Shown here one piece after another: positions 19,912-30,421 of a stretch of 64,000 nucleotides of DNA (its first letter is position 1; the number at the start of each line of letters is the position of its first letter). The notes below the pieces were generated by a model. It made no database searches and had not been told where the DNA came from. It worked only from the letters and a program-made list of their open reading frames with translations. The position numbers were made by a program, and so were the translations under genes. Where the stretch lies: NCBI GenBank assembly GCA_950295325.1, contig OX485805.1, forward strand, positions 36,689,501 through 36,753,500. Reading direction: 5' to 3'. Source of the stretch: Polytrichum commune (lineage: Eukaryota; Streptophyta; Polytrichopsida; Polytrichales; Polytrichaceae).

Positions 19912-20697
19912 CCCTGCAATTATCACTATACAAGAAACAAAATTAACCGCAACGAAATCCACTAAGTACATACATAATCTATTCCCACAATATAAACTAA
20001 TATTTAACAACATACATGCATTAACAAGATGTATACAACAAAGAATGTCATATACACATGCAAGAGGTGGACTCCTCACACTCATCCATAAAATATACGC
20101 ATACCCCGGCAACATCACTAAAATCCCCACTCCAGCCACAATATCACCATACCTACAAATAATAGAAATAACAACCAACCTCTACAGCCATGGCTAATAA
20201 TACATATTTACATGCCGTCACACGAAGAAAATATAAGAATTATACCAATATTACAACAAAACATAACACAACAAACCACTAATCACCCAAACCACATTCA
20301 CATTATATGCGGAGACTTTAACAGAGACATAGCCCTAATAGGACGTCAAAACGAATACATCACAACACCACCACAAACACAAGATATAGAATGGCGTACA
20401 TTCATGAACAACCTCCAACTCACACACATTCCTACGAATAGTTCATACTCTAGACAAGGTGGTCAGAACTATAACCACACCAGCCTAATAGACGGATACT
20501 ACATTACAACACCCAACAATGCCCTATATACTTCAACAACAAATAATGACCACAACCTTAACTCAGACCACTCCCCAGTAACACTATATATACCACCAAA
20601 TACACTACTAGCCCGTTATATGCCACCAATAACAGATAAACCTCCAAGGATATTAAACCCTATCCCACAAGTAAATATTGAAAAATTTAAAACATGA
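19905..20697 (+). pseudogene. APE-type endonuclease domain of ORF2, frameshifted
   Basis: After the frameshift near 19905 the sequence continues NPAIITIQETKL (the catalytic-Glu motif of APE nucleases, 19928-19942). A further shift near 20200 precedes HIICGDFNRD (20302-20331) and NSDHSPVTLYI (20559-20591), the Asp/Asn and SDH motifs. All three catalytic blocks are therefore present, in two different frames. A TGA at 20695-20697 ends the second piece. This nuclease nicks the target in LINE integration; this copy cannot make it in one piece. Confidence 0.85.
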
Positions 20698-22694
20698 TTT
20701 TTCGTAGAAAATGCACTTCAAATAAATGAACTCACAAACACACTAAGAAACGACCAAATAACAAACGATCAATGGCAATCATCTTGCACAACACTAGACC
20801 ACCTAATACAAATTTATTTTGACAAAATCCAAGACACGTGCAGTGCACCACCGCTCCCAGATCTTACAAACCGTACAGCACACCGAGGTTTTTTACCAAG
20901 AAAACTCCAAAGAAATGGAAAAATCACATTTCCACCTACCACATAATCAGAAAAACAATCTACCTCATAAAAAATTCACCAAATTAGCCAACACACCCAA
21001 TAATAAAACAGCTAAAAATCCATACCCAAGTTACCATCCCACCTCCCCCAAATCAAGAACCCAACCAACAAGAATGGATAAAATTAATAGCCCAAATAGC
21101 CAAAACCGCAAATATACAAGCACAAAAAATTACCACAAAATATATCCAAGAATGTGTCAAAAAAGCAGTATCTAAATATAGGCAATTATATGAAAAAAAA
21201 TCCAAAGAAAATTAATAAAAGAGTCTTTAGAAACCAAAAAACACCTCCATTTGACTGCATTACAGACGAACACAATAATATACTTACAAATCCTATAGAC
21301 ATAGCCAATGAAATCCACAAACAACAATCAATTAGTAAGAGACCCACAATACCAAGATGTTATCATCAACCAGAACACACACCATACTGTACTTGCGGAC
21401 TAAGACAATACCCATGGCATGACCTGGACGGATTTGTCATTGACAAAAGAGAGAACCACAAACTCCACTACATAAATACTTTGACAGAGAAACATATGAC
21501 ATTTGCTTTAAAAACCTAGCAAACAACAAAACACCCGGTCCTGATAAAATTCCTAACACAATTTTAAAAAACATGCCCAAAAGCTTCCACAAACTACTTT
21601 TCCTATTCTTCTCCCACTGTTACAAACAAAAACAAATTCCCACATCCTGGAAAATAAGCTTAACCATACTCCAAAATAAAAAAGGAGATCCCTCAAAATT
21701 ACCAAACCATAGACCAATCGCACTCGCAAACACTATATACAAATTCTTTACAAGTACCCTAACATTCATACTATCACCATACGGGGAAAAAAATCAAATC
21801 CTATATGATAGTCAAGAAGGATTCAGAGCAGAAAGAAGCACGTCCAGACAACTTCAACTCCTTATAGCAGCACTAGAAGACGCACGATTTACAAACCAAA
21901 ACATATACCTATTATATATCGACTTAAAAAACGCCTTCGGCTCTCTTGATCACGCAAGGATATTAGTAATAACGAAAGATTTAGGATACCCGGAAGATGC
22001 AGTGACTTTAATAGGAAACATCTACTCAAACTCCAATACCATATTCACCGGCGAACACTTCGGTAAAACAAAACCAATACCAATACAAAGAGGCACAATA
22101 CAAGGCGACACATTCAACCCATACATTTTTCTGATATTCCTAGAACCCCTACTAAGATGGTTACAAAAATGGAAAAATAAATATACATATGGTACATCCA
22201 AACTAACAATTAGCTCGGTAACATACGCAGATGACCTAGCAGCTATCACAAGCAACCTCCAATCAATACAAACGCAATTAAACAAACTGGACAAATACTG
22301 TGATTGGGCCGGAATGGACCTGGGAGTGCCAAAATGTGCCATCACAGGATGCCCAAACAAATTAAAAACAAAACCCGAAACATTCAAAGCCAAAATCCAA
22401 GCCCAAAACATCAATTACAGAAATCAACCACTACCTATCTTACACCAAAACGAACCCTACGTATATCTAGGCATCCAGCTAGTCCCTTCACTAAAATGGA
22501 AGCTCCAAATACACATCACTTTAGCCAAAATAATAGACCAATGCAAACAACTAACAAATTGTCTAGCTACACTCAAACAAAAAATAAGCATGGTGGATAC
22601 CGTCATCAGAGCCGGTATAGCCTACAGCTTCTACGCAGTTCCATACTCATTACCAACCATCAAGAAATTAGATAAAAAATTTATTGGAATCTAA
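20698..22694 (+). pseudogene. Reverse transcriptase domain of ORF2
   Basis: The stretch 20700-21520 links endonuclease and RT in broken pieces. The RT core runs from about 21500 (NNKTPGPDKIPNTILK) in one long frame to 22692-22694: LPNHRPIALANTIYK, DSQEGFRAERST, LYIDLKNAFGSLDH (first Asp), PIQRGTIQGDTFNPY, and VTYADDLAAIT (the catalytic YADD, 22224-22235), then the thumb region. It resembles APE-clade LINE RTs. The frame is cut by TAA at 22692, where a codon for one residue after FIGI would be expected; coding similarity resumes at once in the same frame (KIICGLPKC). The heavy A/C codon use matches the rest of the element. Confidence 0.9.
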
Positions 22695-23310
22695 AAAATA
22701 ATATGCGGCCTACCCAAATGCACAGCAAATATAATAACCCAACTACCACATGACCTATTTGGACTAGAAGCCTTCTCACTAAAAAATGCCTACCTACGAT
22801 GTATTGGTGAACAATTTAGAAACGCATTGAATGACCCCGGAAGACTAGGAATAATATACAAAGGACTCATACAATACATACTAGCCAAACACGGAGGGGC
22901 AGAGGACATACAAAGAATCAAATACCAAGACTGTATCAGATCACCAACAACTCAAACATTATTCCTGATGAAAAATGAAGAAGGGGCTCACCTCAAAAGC
23001 ATAGAAGCAAATTTTCAGCTTCATATGACAGAACTAGACCAAGAATGGAGAACACAAGCCACAATTGTACTACCACAGCTAAATACCGAGCTATCCCTCA
23101 AACTACTCCATAAACTCCTAACTCACAATATACAAAAGGTAAAACACATATCACTCCCCAACGGCACAAACTTAATGTCGCCAAAAGACTTCCAAACTTA
23201 TTATAAAACACCTACAAAATTAGAAAAAAAACGCACTACATATAGCAGAACAACTCTTATGCCACCAAAGTTGTAACCAAAACTGTCCAAACCTATGCAA
23301 TAGGCACCCA
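22695..23310 (+). pseudogene. Post-RT helical region and Cys-rich motif
   Basis: A helical stretch containing MSPKDFQTYYKTPTKLEKK (matched by LTPKEFRDMYKQTPKTIKAT in the antisense fragment at 26225-26632) is followed, after a frameshift, by CHQSCNQNCPNLCNRH at 23260-23307. The spacing C-x3-C-x3-C-x3-C-x2-H is exactly repeated in the second LINE copy (CHSSCHRECPLPCPHH, 59491-59538). It may bind zinc and nucleic acid; I know no named family with this spacing. Confidence 0.6.
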
Positions 23311-23579
23311 CAAGCCCGCACACTCAAAGCAAAATACATATCAGACAACAGAGTATCAACACTCATAGTACAAGAACATCCTTTACACCCACCACCACCA
23401 CAACACCCCCAACATAAAAAATGGCTATGACAACAATACAACAAAGATAGATACAACACACACGATCTAGTGCCTCCTCCACAATCATTCGAAACAGAAG
23501 TAGTATGGCTCTACCAAAGATATAACTCTTAAAAATAAAAATAAAACCCACTAAACACATCACAACACACTCTTCCACA

Positions 23580-24130
23580 AAATCTCCTTGATTCCATCAC
23601 AAAAACATTCAACATCTCACACTCATACTTCTCCTCACAAGTAACATGTTCTACATATATTACAAAATTCTACTCCCCATTTGCAAGAGACAAAGTTTTT
23701 GGATCACTAGGCACCGCCTTCTAATATAAATGGAATGAAATTGGGTACGCCCACCCACATAATGAAGAAACGACCCAACAAACAATACACTGGGCAAGAT
23801 TAGCAGCCAAAAATAACCCAAAAACCATCACACTACTAGTCACACCGGACATTAATTGGTACCAAAACCACTCACCACATACCGGACCATTCCTTGACAC
23901 ACATGATCTAGCCCATTTCACTGCAGATACCATTACATATGATGAACCAACAACCCTCGAAAATATAAACAAACCTCGGATAGTACCATTAGCAATACAC
24001 ATCTTTTGCATCCACCACCAAAATCACAACATTGGCACACCCAACCAAATAAACACAATTAAAACAACAATAAAAAACCTACAAATAGCACAATACCACA
24101 TACAAGAGGTTCCACCCACACCCCACAACA
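23580..24130 (+). pseudogene. Extra conserved domain between RT and RNase H (SPFxRDxxFGSLG)
   Basis: Encodes YSPFARDKVFGSLGTAF (23671 onward), GYAHPHNEETTQQTIHWARL, then TLLVTPDINWY and HIFCIHHQNHNIGT. The second LINE copy has HSPFSRDRIFGSLGKAF, GYAHPHNATNLQQAIHWARI, TILISKDMDWY and RIFCIHHQNNHIGT in the same order. The pattern recalls a methyltransferase-like domain related to PCIF1 that I remember from algal and protist retroelement proteins. That is from memory and uncertain, and the position of the NPPF catalytic motif would be AHPH here. One in-frame stop (TAA near 23723) breaks this copy. Confidence 0.55.
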
Positions 24131-24239
24131 CACCGGTAAACAAAAACACTAAATGGAATAAAATACTCTATCCACCTCATATCAACCCGTCAATCACAAA
24201 CACACCACCACTACCAAACTACGAAATAAACACCACATT

Positions 24240-25194
24240 AAAATTCCCACCACAATACAGCTACTACACAGATGGTTCGTTTATCCCACCCATAAAAGAT
24301 AATGACGGGCATTGGAAGAAAGAAAAAGCCGACTACGGAATTTACAACCCAACAAAAGCGGAAATACGTATATCAAAAAGATTGCCGGGCCTACAAACCA
24401 GCTTTAGGACCGAACTAATGGCCATACATAAAACACTTAGATTAGTTACTACCAAATACATAAATGAACCAGCACACATATTCATGGACTGCCTCAACTG
24501 CCTATATGTACTCAACACACAAATAAAACACCCTACCCACCATAACAACCATGCCGACAAAACCGTATTAACATCTATGGTAGAAATGCTAAAAAGCCGA
24601 ACACAACCCACTACAATATATAAGGTAAAAGCACACACAAACATTGACGGAAACGAGCAAGCAGACCAATTAGCAAAACACGGCACTAAAAAAATATATA
24701 GATTCGCTGCCAAAGCATACGAATTCGCATACACTACACCATACTACTTCCAAAAAGACACATGGCCTGGACCAAATAAGCGACCTGATAAGGGCCCTGT
24801 CAGATGCTTTGAAACATATATCACTAAACACGACAGAGATAACAACCTAAAAACCATGGCAGAACAATTCCCCAACATTAGCAAATGGACAATGAACCCT
24901 GATATAGATAATGAAATATCCAACAGTTTTTGGTCTAACCCTGCAATATTAGATTCACAAAAAACATGCATACTAAAATTCCGAACTGGACAATACATGG
25001 GCAATGCTAGAAAACAACTATTTTTTGGCATAGAAAGATTTCCATCTATCACATGCCCAATCTGCAACTCCCCCGATGCAGATACATGGCTACATGTACT
25101 GTTAAAATGCAATCAATACCATATACATGCCCTAAGAACTAAAAGACATAACAAAGCAGTATGGGAACTAAGAAAACTAATTCTATCATCATAA
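24240..25194 (+). pseudogene. RNase H domain and zinc-like motif of ORF2
   Basis: Type I RNase H motifs in one frame: YYTDGSF (first Asp, 24271), SFRTELMAIHKTL (Glu), HIFMDCLNCLYVL (Asp), and YKVKAHTNIDGNEQADQLAK (His and last Asp). Downstream is CPICNSPDADTWLHVLLKC, the C..C...H...C motif common after LINE RNase H, then RHNKAVWELRKLILSS. TAA at 25192 is a nonsense change: the other copy has Glu there (SSEKSRCYTLMNAG) and similarity continues in frame. Confidence 0.9.
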
Positions 25195-25716
25195 AAATCA
25201 AGATGTTACATCCTCATGAATGCAGGGACATTCAACAACAACCCACAAGAAAATACAGTCCCCATGTGGCTCCTACCATGTACATGTGAACAACAAAGAT
25301 GCCACTGCAACGCACGATTCAAACCCGACCTCATGTGTATTAAAGAACTCCCACACCAAAGTACCCCACCATCACACCCAACATACAACCTCACAGTACA
25401 ATTTATTGAATTCACATACACAAATGATAGATTCCCACACGATACAATTAACAACAAAATTCAAAAATACCAACCACTAATTAACGACATCACTCAACAA
25501 GGCTGGAAAATAGACCCACTTATAGTCATTACGGCTGGAGCTAGAGGAACCACGCACGCCCCGTCAATGAAACAACTTGAACAAACATTTAAACTACCTG
25601 AAAATTATGTAAAACAAACATTCAAAGAAATAAACACTATTGCCATACAATATGCCAGCTCAATCCTCCTACATAAAAGACGTATTGAAAACAACCAGGC
25701 AATACCAATAGAATAA
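25195..25716 (+). pseudogene. ORF2 C-terminal domain: CxC motif plus possible PD-(D/E)XK-like fold
   Basis: Same frame as the RNase H piece after one nonsense codon. It holds CTCEQQRCHC (paired CxC motifs), then VQFIEFTYTNDRF, a helix ending NKIQKYQPLINDI, and GWKIDPLIVITAGARG, closing with ILLHKRRIEN. The Glu-beta strand, the K..KY helix and the hydrophobic strand ending in GARG resemble the arrangement of PD-(D/E)XK-type nucleases attached to some retroelement ORFs. The second LINE copy keeps every one of these landmarks. Function is inferred only. Confidence 0.55.
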
Positions 25717-25864
25717 GAGAAGGAGCCATAGCAATGGCCATTATTTATTGAACAATATGTACACCAATAGCTCAGGAAGACGGGAAGGAGCCGGCCAATT
25801 GATACAATTTTCCTGCCTATAAATCACTAGCAGCACCAAGTCATGTATAACACACTAAACGATC

Positions 25865-25899
25865 AGACGGACTCAACGGGAATCGAACCCGGACCGTCT
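25865..25899 (-). other. tRNA-like B-box hairpin in the LINE 3' UTR
   Basis: On the minus strand it reads GGTCCGGGTTCGATTCCCGT, with a consensus tRNA T-loop/B box. Outer arms AGACGG (25865-25870) and CCGTCT (25894-25899) can pair, enclosing the CGGG/CCCG T-stem. A 5' acceptor strand and anticodon arm could not be assembled, so this is not called as a tRNA gene. It could derive from a tRNA or a SINE. Confidence 0.5.
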
Positions 25900-26045
25900 A
25901 AGTGTAGTACAAACATCCTCCCTCAACCAAGGAAGGAAGCATGACTTGGCGACCACCAACACAACAAACCACAACTTATACTATAACACAAACGTAATCA
26001 CTCACCAACAACTACGGGGGGTTATCCTTATTTGTCTTCCAATTA

Positions 26046-26189
26046 CTATAGTGTCCATCCTCGAAAGGGGAGAGTAGTACTGTCCAAATTTCTCCTTGTC
26101 TGGCGGGCATCGGGTCATTTGACAATACGAACAGACACTTCATTCATGCCGGCCCCTTATTGGGACCGGAGTTTCTATCTATCTATCTG
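26046..26189 (+). other. Conserved LINE 3' tail with terminal hairpin and (TCTA)n
   Basis: From CTATAGTGTCC the sequence parallels 62581-62708 in the second copy, including CTCGAAAGG and ACACTTCATTCA. It ends in a hairpin at 26149-26169 (CCGGCCCC, loop, TGGGACCGG), then GAGTTT and a short TCTATCTATC tail. In the other copy the same position has GGTCTC-TTCG-GAGACC. Such 3' hairpins and simple-repeat tails are how many LINE RTs recognise their RNA. Confidence 0.7.
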
Positions 26190-26224
26190 TTGTTTTGATG
26201 GGTTGTGCTCCCCATTATTCTTTT

Positions 26225-26632
26225 CTAGTGGTGGTTTTTTCTTTGATTATGGTGTGGATTGCGCGTCCAAGGGTGGGTTGTGTGGAGGAGGTTGGGTTGT
26301 GTGTGATATTGGTAGAGGTATGTTGTGATGATTGGGGGGTGGTTTGTGTGGGGTGTGAGTGGCGGTGGGGTAGGGAATAGTGTTTTAGCTTGTTGCAGTG
26401 TTGCTTTGATGGTTTTAGGTGTTTGTTTGTACATGTCCCGGAATTCTTTTGGGGTTAGTATGCCCATAGTATTTGGGTTTTGGATTTGTGCTAGTGTCGT
26501 GATACCGTACATGTATAGTTTGTCCAAATATTTTTGAATTTTCTTTTTGGAGGAATCTGAGAGGTTGGTGTATGTTGGATTGGTTTTCCATGCTTGCTCT
26601 AGTGGTGTGGTTTTAATGGGATTCAAAAGCAT
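26225..26632 (-). pseudogene. Antisense fragment of a related LINE (post-RT region)
   Basis: A 135-codon frame reads KYLDKLYMYGITTLAQIQNP, LTPKEFRDMYKQTPKTIKAT and AKTLFPTPPPLTP. It matches the post-RT stretch of the 14.6-26.2 kb LINE in order (LLHKLLTHNIQKVKHI, MSPKDFQTYYKTP) but with clear divergence, so it comes from another member of the family. It abuts the 3' end of the plus-strand LINE in inverted orientation. Confidence 0.6.
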
Positions 26633-27977
26633 ATACTAGCTTTAAGTTTTGTGAAAAAATAATTCATAAACATCTACAAAGGATATTGATCTACAAAGCC
26701 AAGTGTTCATGTTGACAAAAACAATTTCAAAAGAAGTAGACATAGTTAAGACGGTGCAAGTGGTGTGCAAGTAGGCGACATTGAAAAAATATTGTCTAAA
26801 GTTTGCCAAGAATATGATAAAAGTAAATTAAACCGATTATTTTCCATAGTGCTTTTTGTTGATGCCCTTGAGTGTGTATTCTATTCAAGGAATATTAAGA
26901 AAATAAATTCAAAATATTTAAGGTCGTGAAATACATGTTCAAAACCATATTATGCCATTGGCATTTGAACATTATTTTTAATTTTAAGTTTTGAAGATCC
27001 CATCTTTGTATTCTATAATTGAGTATTTAACACAACATAAGAAGGCATTATGAAATATTTTTTTAACCAAAAAACTATGATTTTAGAAAATATGTTGAAA
27101 CAACTTTTGGTTCCACTTTACCATGCTTGCCCTATATACCTCAAATTATAAAAATTGAAAGATCACAACATATAAATGGGTGGACTTTGAAACACTTGGA
27201 TTTTGACTGATGGTGCCCAAAAATCTCTTTGGCCACTAAGATTTGTGAGCGTTAGGCAGTTAGTTTCCTTAATCAGACCCCTAGCTTTGATTGGTATGGG
27301 GTTCGGTGAGGATCAAAGACCTAACATCATAAAGACATAGGTTTAAAAGAGATTGGACTACGTCTTCAAATCTTAATAACGAATCTACACTCAATAGTGA
27401 ACACAATTGGGATGACCCATGTATTTAGTTAGGAAATCAACACTTGCACTTTTGATAACCATAACTAAAGCAAGGGAGGTCCAATTTTAGATCCGGTTTT
27501 TACATAAGTTTCAACATGGATTTGGTAATGGAACACATAACATTATTCAGATCCATAACAATGTTATATGGGACTAGTAATATTCTATAAAATATTCCCA
27601 CATTCAATCTGATTGTGGTAAATATTTTGTAAAAAACTGTTAGCCCCACAGAGGATATGAGTACTCTTATGCACAAACTTTGTCGTGTAAATTACTTTGG
27701 TAGAAGCTGGAGAACATGAGAAAGGAACCAAACAACACCCACGTACTTTCCAGCCACTTTCTGTCAGAGCCTTGGTGCTTATTATTTAATGTCAGGAGTC
27801 AAGTCCTCCATAGTCGGCACAAGTTGAGATAAGTTAGACTGGAAACTGAGAAGGGAGGTGGAAGACCACACGTTTACAGACACGTCTACCCAATGAAAGA
27901 GGGGCCAAGCTTCTAGAAGGAAGGCACATGTCAAGGCCATTTCATTTTTATTCCAATAGCGACGTGTGTGGCCCTCC
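26629..27977. repeat. Segmental duplication copy 1, left part
   Basis: Aligns over its length with about 56970-58215: shared strings include GATCTACAAAGCCA, CAAGTGGTGTGCAAGTAG, TTTAACACAACAT and TTTTGATAACCATAACTAAA. Copy 1 has about 150 bp (27540-27690) not seen in copy 2. No gene is visible. The match continues on the far side of the transposon nest, from 34133 to beyond 37350. Confidence 0.85.
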
Positions 27978-28205
27978 TAGATCCCTGATTGTGGCATAAG
28001 AGCATCTCCACCCATACGCGCTAAAGGGACTCGGCAAGCCCTTTAGCGTGGCCTTGAAGAAAAACTTGCCCCACCCCTCTTGCCCGGGCTCTTCAAACTT
28101 GCCAGGGCTCTTCAAACTTCGGGCTCCACTCACTATCCTCGCGGGTGAGCGTTGCTCTTGCTGCGCCCACATTCCGGGCCTCATCCTCTTGCGATTCAGT
28201 GAATC

Positions 28206-28392
28206 GTGCCACTTTTGGGAATCAAGAGCGGTTCTGTAGGGCGGACATGGCGGGAAGTGGGCGCAGTCGCGGAGGAGATTCTGCAAGCGTTGGGCGCAGC
28301 CGGGGAGTGCGTGGACGAGGCCGCGGGACGGCAACTCAACGATCATCCGCAGGTGGTTGCGATGTCGGAGGTGCAGTGCGGGATCAGGTACT
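28206..28392 (+). pseudogene. GC-rich captured exon-like fragment
   Basis: Much richer in GC than its surroundings. One frame reads WREVGAVAEEILQALGAAG, then ECVDEAAGRQLNDHPQ, an amphipathic alanine-rich pattern of protein-coding look, and a GATCAG|GTACTGG junction follows. A second overlapping frame (MAGSGRSRGGDSASVG) is Arg/Gly-rich and less convincing. I do not recognise the source gene. Its place inside a Harbinger element suggests transduplication. Confidence 0.35.
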
Positions 28393-28587
28393 GGAACTCT
28401 ACATCGTTTTACACTCCGCCTCATCAGCCGTAGCTGTAAGAGAATGTCGCATGTAAGCTTTCAAATAGAGGATTACGGGAGGATTACAGGAGTGCTGCAT
28501 TCGTAATCACGTTTCTTCGAACTAAATGTCTTGGCAGAATCTGTCGTAAATTTGAGAGACAGGTAAATCCTGGGTAATTCTCTGGTT

Positions 28588-28990
28588 GTTTAGCAGACCT
28601 GTGTCCATATTCGGGAGTTTGGGAATTCATTTCGACAGCTCGTGTCTGTGCAATTAGGTGATATGTGTGATTTGTTGTGGTTGAATTCTTTTGATGCTCC
28701 TTTCAATTCGTAAGTTCTTGTTCTGAGGTTAAGCTCGGTGGAACTGTGCAATTCAGTTGGTATCCTAAAGTGATGTCTGCAGGAATTTGAGATACCCAAT
28801 CTCTCTGAATTTCTTTCGGTGTTTAGCAGATCTGTGTCCATGTCCGGGAGCTGGGGAATTCATTCGGCGGCTCGTGTCTGTGCAATTAGGCGATATGGTG
28901 TAATTTCTTGTGATTGACATCTTTTGATGCTCCTGTCACTTTGTGAGTTCTTGTTCTAGGGTTAAGCTCGGTGGAGCTGTGCAATTTAGT
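28588..28990 (+). repeat. Two tandem units of about 233 bp
   Basis: Units start at about 28588 and 28821, each with GTTTAGCAGA, CTGTGTCCAT, GGCTCGTGTCTGTGCAATTAG-like sequence and GGTTAAGCTCGGTGGA. They are diverged by scattered substitutions. No coding signal. Confidence 0.7.
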
Positions 28991-29014
28991 TGGTGTTCTA
29001 AGATGATGGGGCAG

Positions 29015-29700
29015 GGATTGGTGTAGGTTGTATAAATTTTCAGGGTTTAGGGTGTTCAACAATCAGCTCCACCTCGTATGGGCTCCAGATCCTTCTGTGT
29101 ATCTCCTGAATCATGAATGTGGTGATGTAATTGTGGTTTGCCAACCACATAACCTACTTTGCCTGTTATCTAAGTTCTTAGTACATTTCACTGAGAATGA
29201 AGGTCAGCCATGTTGGTGCTATTCATCTGTGAATTGCAAGAGATTGACATTATCATTTGGTTTGTGGGTTAATGAAATTGATGCAAGAATATGTTGTTGT
29301 GGGGGGAAAGGGGTTGTTGAAGGTTGTATGTATTTCCGAGGTTTAGGGTGTTCTACATTGAGCTCCACCTCGTATGGAGTCCAGATGCCTCTGTGTATAT
29401 CCTGAAGCATGAATGTGGTGATGCATTTGTGATTAGCCAAGCACGTTACCTATTTTGACTTTGATGCAAGTGCTTAGTACATTTCCCTGGATAGCATGAA
29501 GGTCAGCCATGTTTCTGCTATTTATCTGTGAATTGCAAGAAAATGACATTCGCATTTGGTTTGTGGTTAAACGAAATTGGTGCAAGGATATGTAGTTGTG
29601 GCGGGAAAGGGGTTGTTGTAGGTTTTGTATATGTCCGGGGTTGAGGGCGTTAAACATCCAGCTCTGAGTTGGATGGAGCTCAAATGGTTATGTGTAAATC
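29015..29700 (+). repeat. Two full and one partial tandem units of about 300 bp
   Basis: Units start near 29018, 29314 and 29612, each opening with GTAGGTTGTAT or GAAGGTTGTAT and containing CAGCTCCACCTCGTATGG, GGTCAGCCATGTT and GAATTGCAAGA. The third copy is partial. Diverged; no coding signal. Confidence 0.65.
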
Positions 29701-30421
29701 CTGAAGTCTGAATCTGATGATACAATTGTGATTAGCCAAGCACATATCTACTTGCAGTTGACTTAACTGCTTATTACAGCCATGGAAGTGCCGTTTATCC
29801 GCGAATTGCATGAACAGGACACCCATATACCTTAGACGATATGATGGGGTCCAGTTGCCTCAATTCCTTAGTAAGGTATTGCGTAATATTCCTGATCATG
29901 ACAGAGCAGTGTTGCTCAAGACACATGAGATTGGGCATACCTTCTCCGTGCCAAACTTGCAGAATAAAAAAAAAGACCACATGTAATGAACTTCAATTGT
30001 TTATAACAGAAACACTTCAACCATGCCACTAAACCCTAAAACCCTTCACTCAGGATATACGATGAGGAAACAGACGAATACACACAGGCATCCTTGACAG
30101 TACTGGAATATACAAAGCTTTGGATACCTATTATGATTTCGGTACAAGAATGCAGTCAGAACAATCAATTTATTTGGAAATTTATCAAACCAGAGGACTT
30201 GCCTGTTGTCCCTTGGAGTTCGGAGGATTCGAGCAGGCAACCAACCTTGAGCTACAACTCACAGAGCAGAGTGTATCCCGCAGCAGCCATTCAGGAAAAC
30301 AGAGCGTTCATTGACCCTAAACCCTCAAAGCTACAGAATCCTCCCTCAAGGTAATCACTGCCAGCAAGGCCAGCTAAGTGACAAGCTCTCATTTCAACAC
30401 CTTCCTTGAAACAGGTTCGAA

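Larger units (their letters stand above)
14611..26189 (+). mobile_element. Near full-length LINE (non-LTR retrotransposon) with a 2A motif
   Basis: About 11.6 kb, unusually long for a LINE. Order: 5' leader, ORF1 (to 17760), an A/C-rich linker, a 2A peptide motif (19144-19194), APE endonuclease, RT, Cys-rich motif, SPFxRD domain, RNase H, a zinc-like motif, a C-terminal nuclease-like domain, a 3' UTR with a hairpin and a (TCTA)n tail. ORF2 has several frameshifts and stops, so the copy is dead. A 5'-truncated relative at 59440-62708 shares everything after RT. The 5' border (just right of the CACTA end at 14607) is approximate. I found no clear target duplication. Confidence 0.85.

Noticed and set aside
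25865-25945. Possible tRNA gene on the minus strand
   Set aside because: The T-arm/B box is good, but I could not form an acceptor stem or anticodon arm, so it is described as tRNA-like only.
29015-29700. CRISPR-like regular repeats
   Set aside because: Units of about 300 bp that diverge along their whole length with no spacers; plain tandem duplication in a plant transposon.
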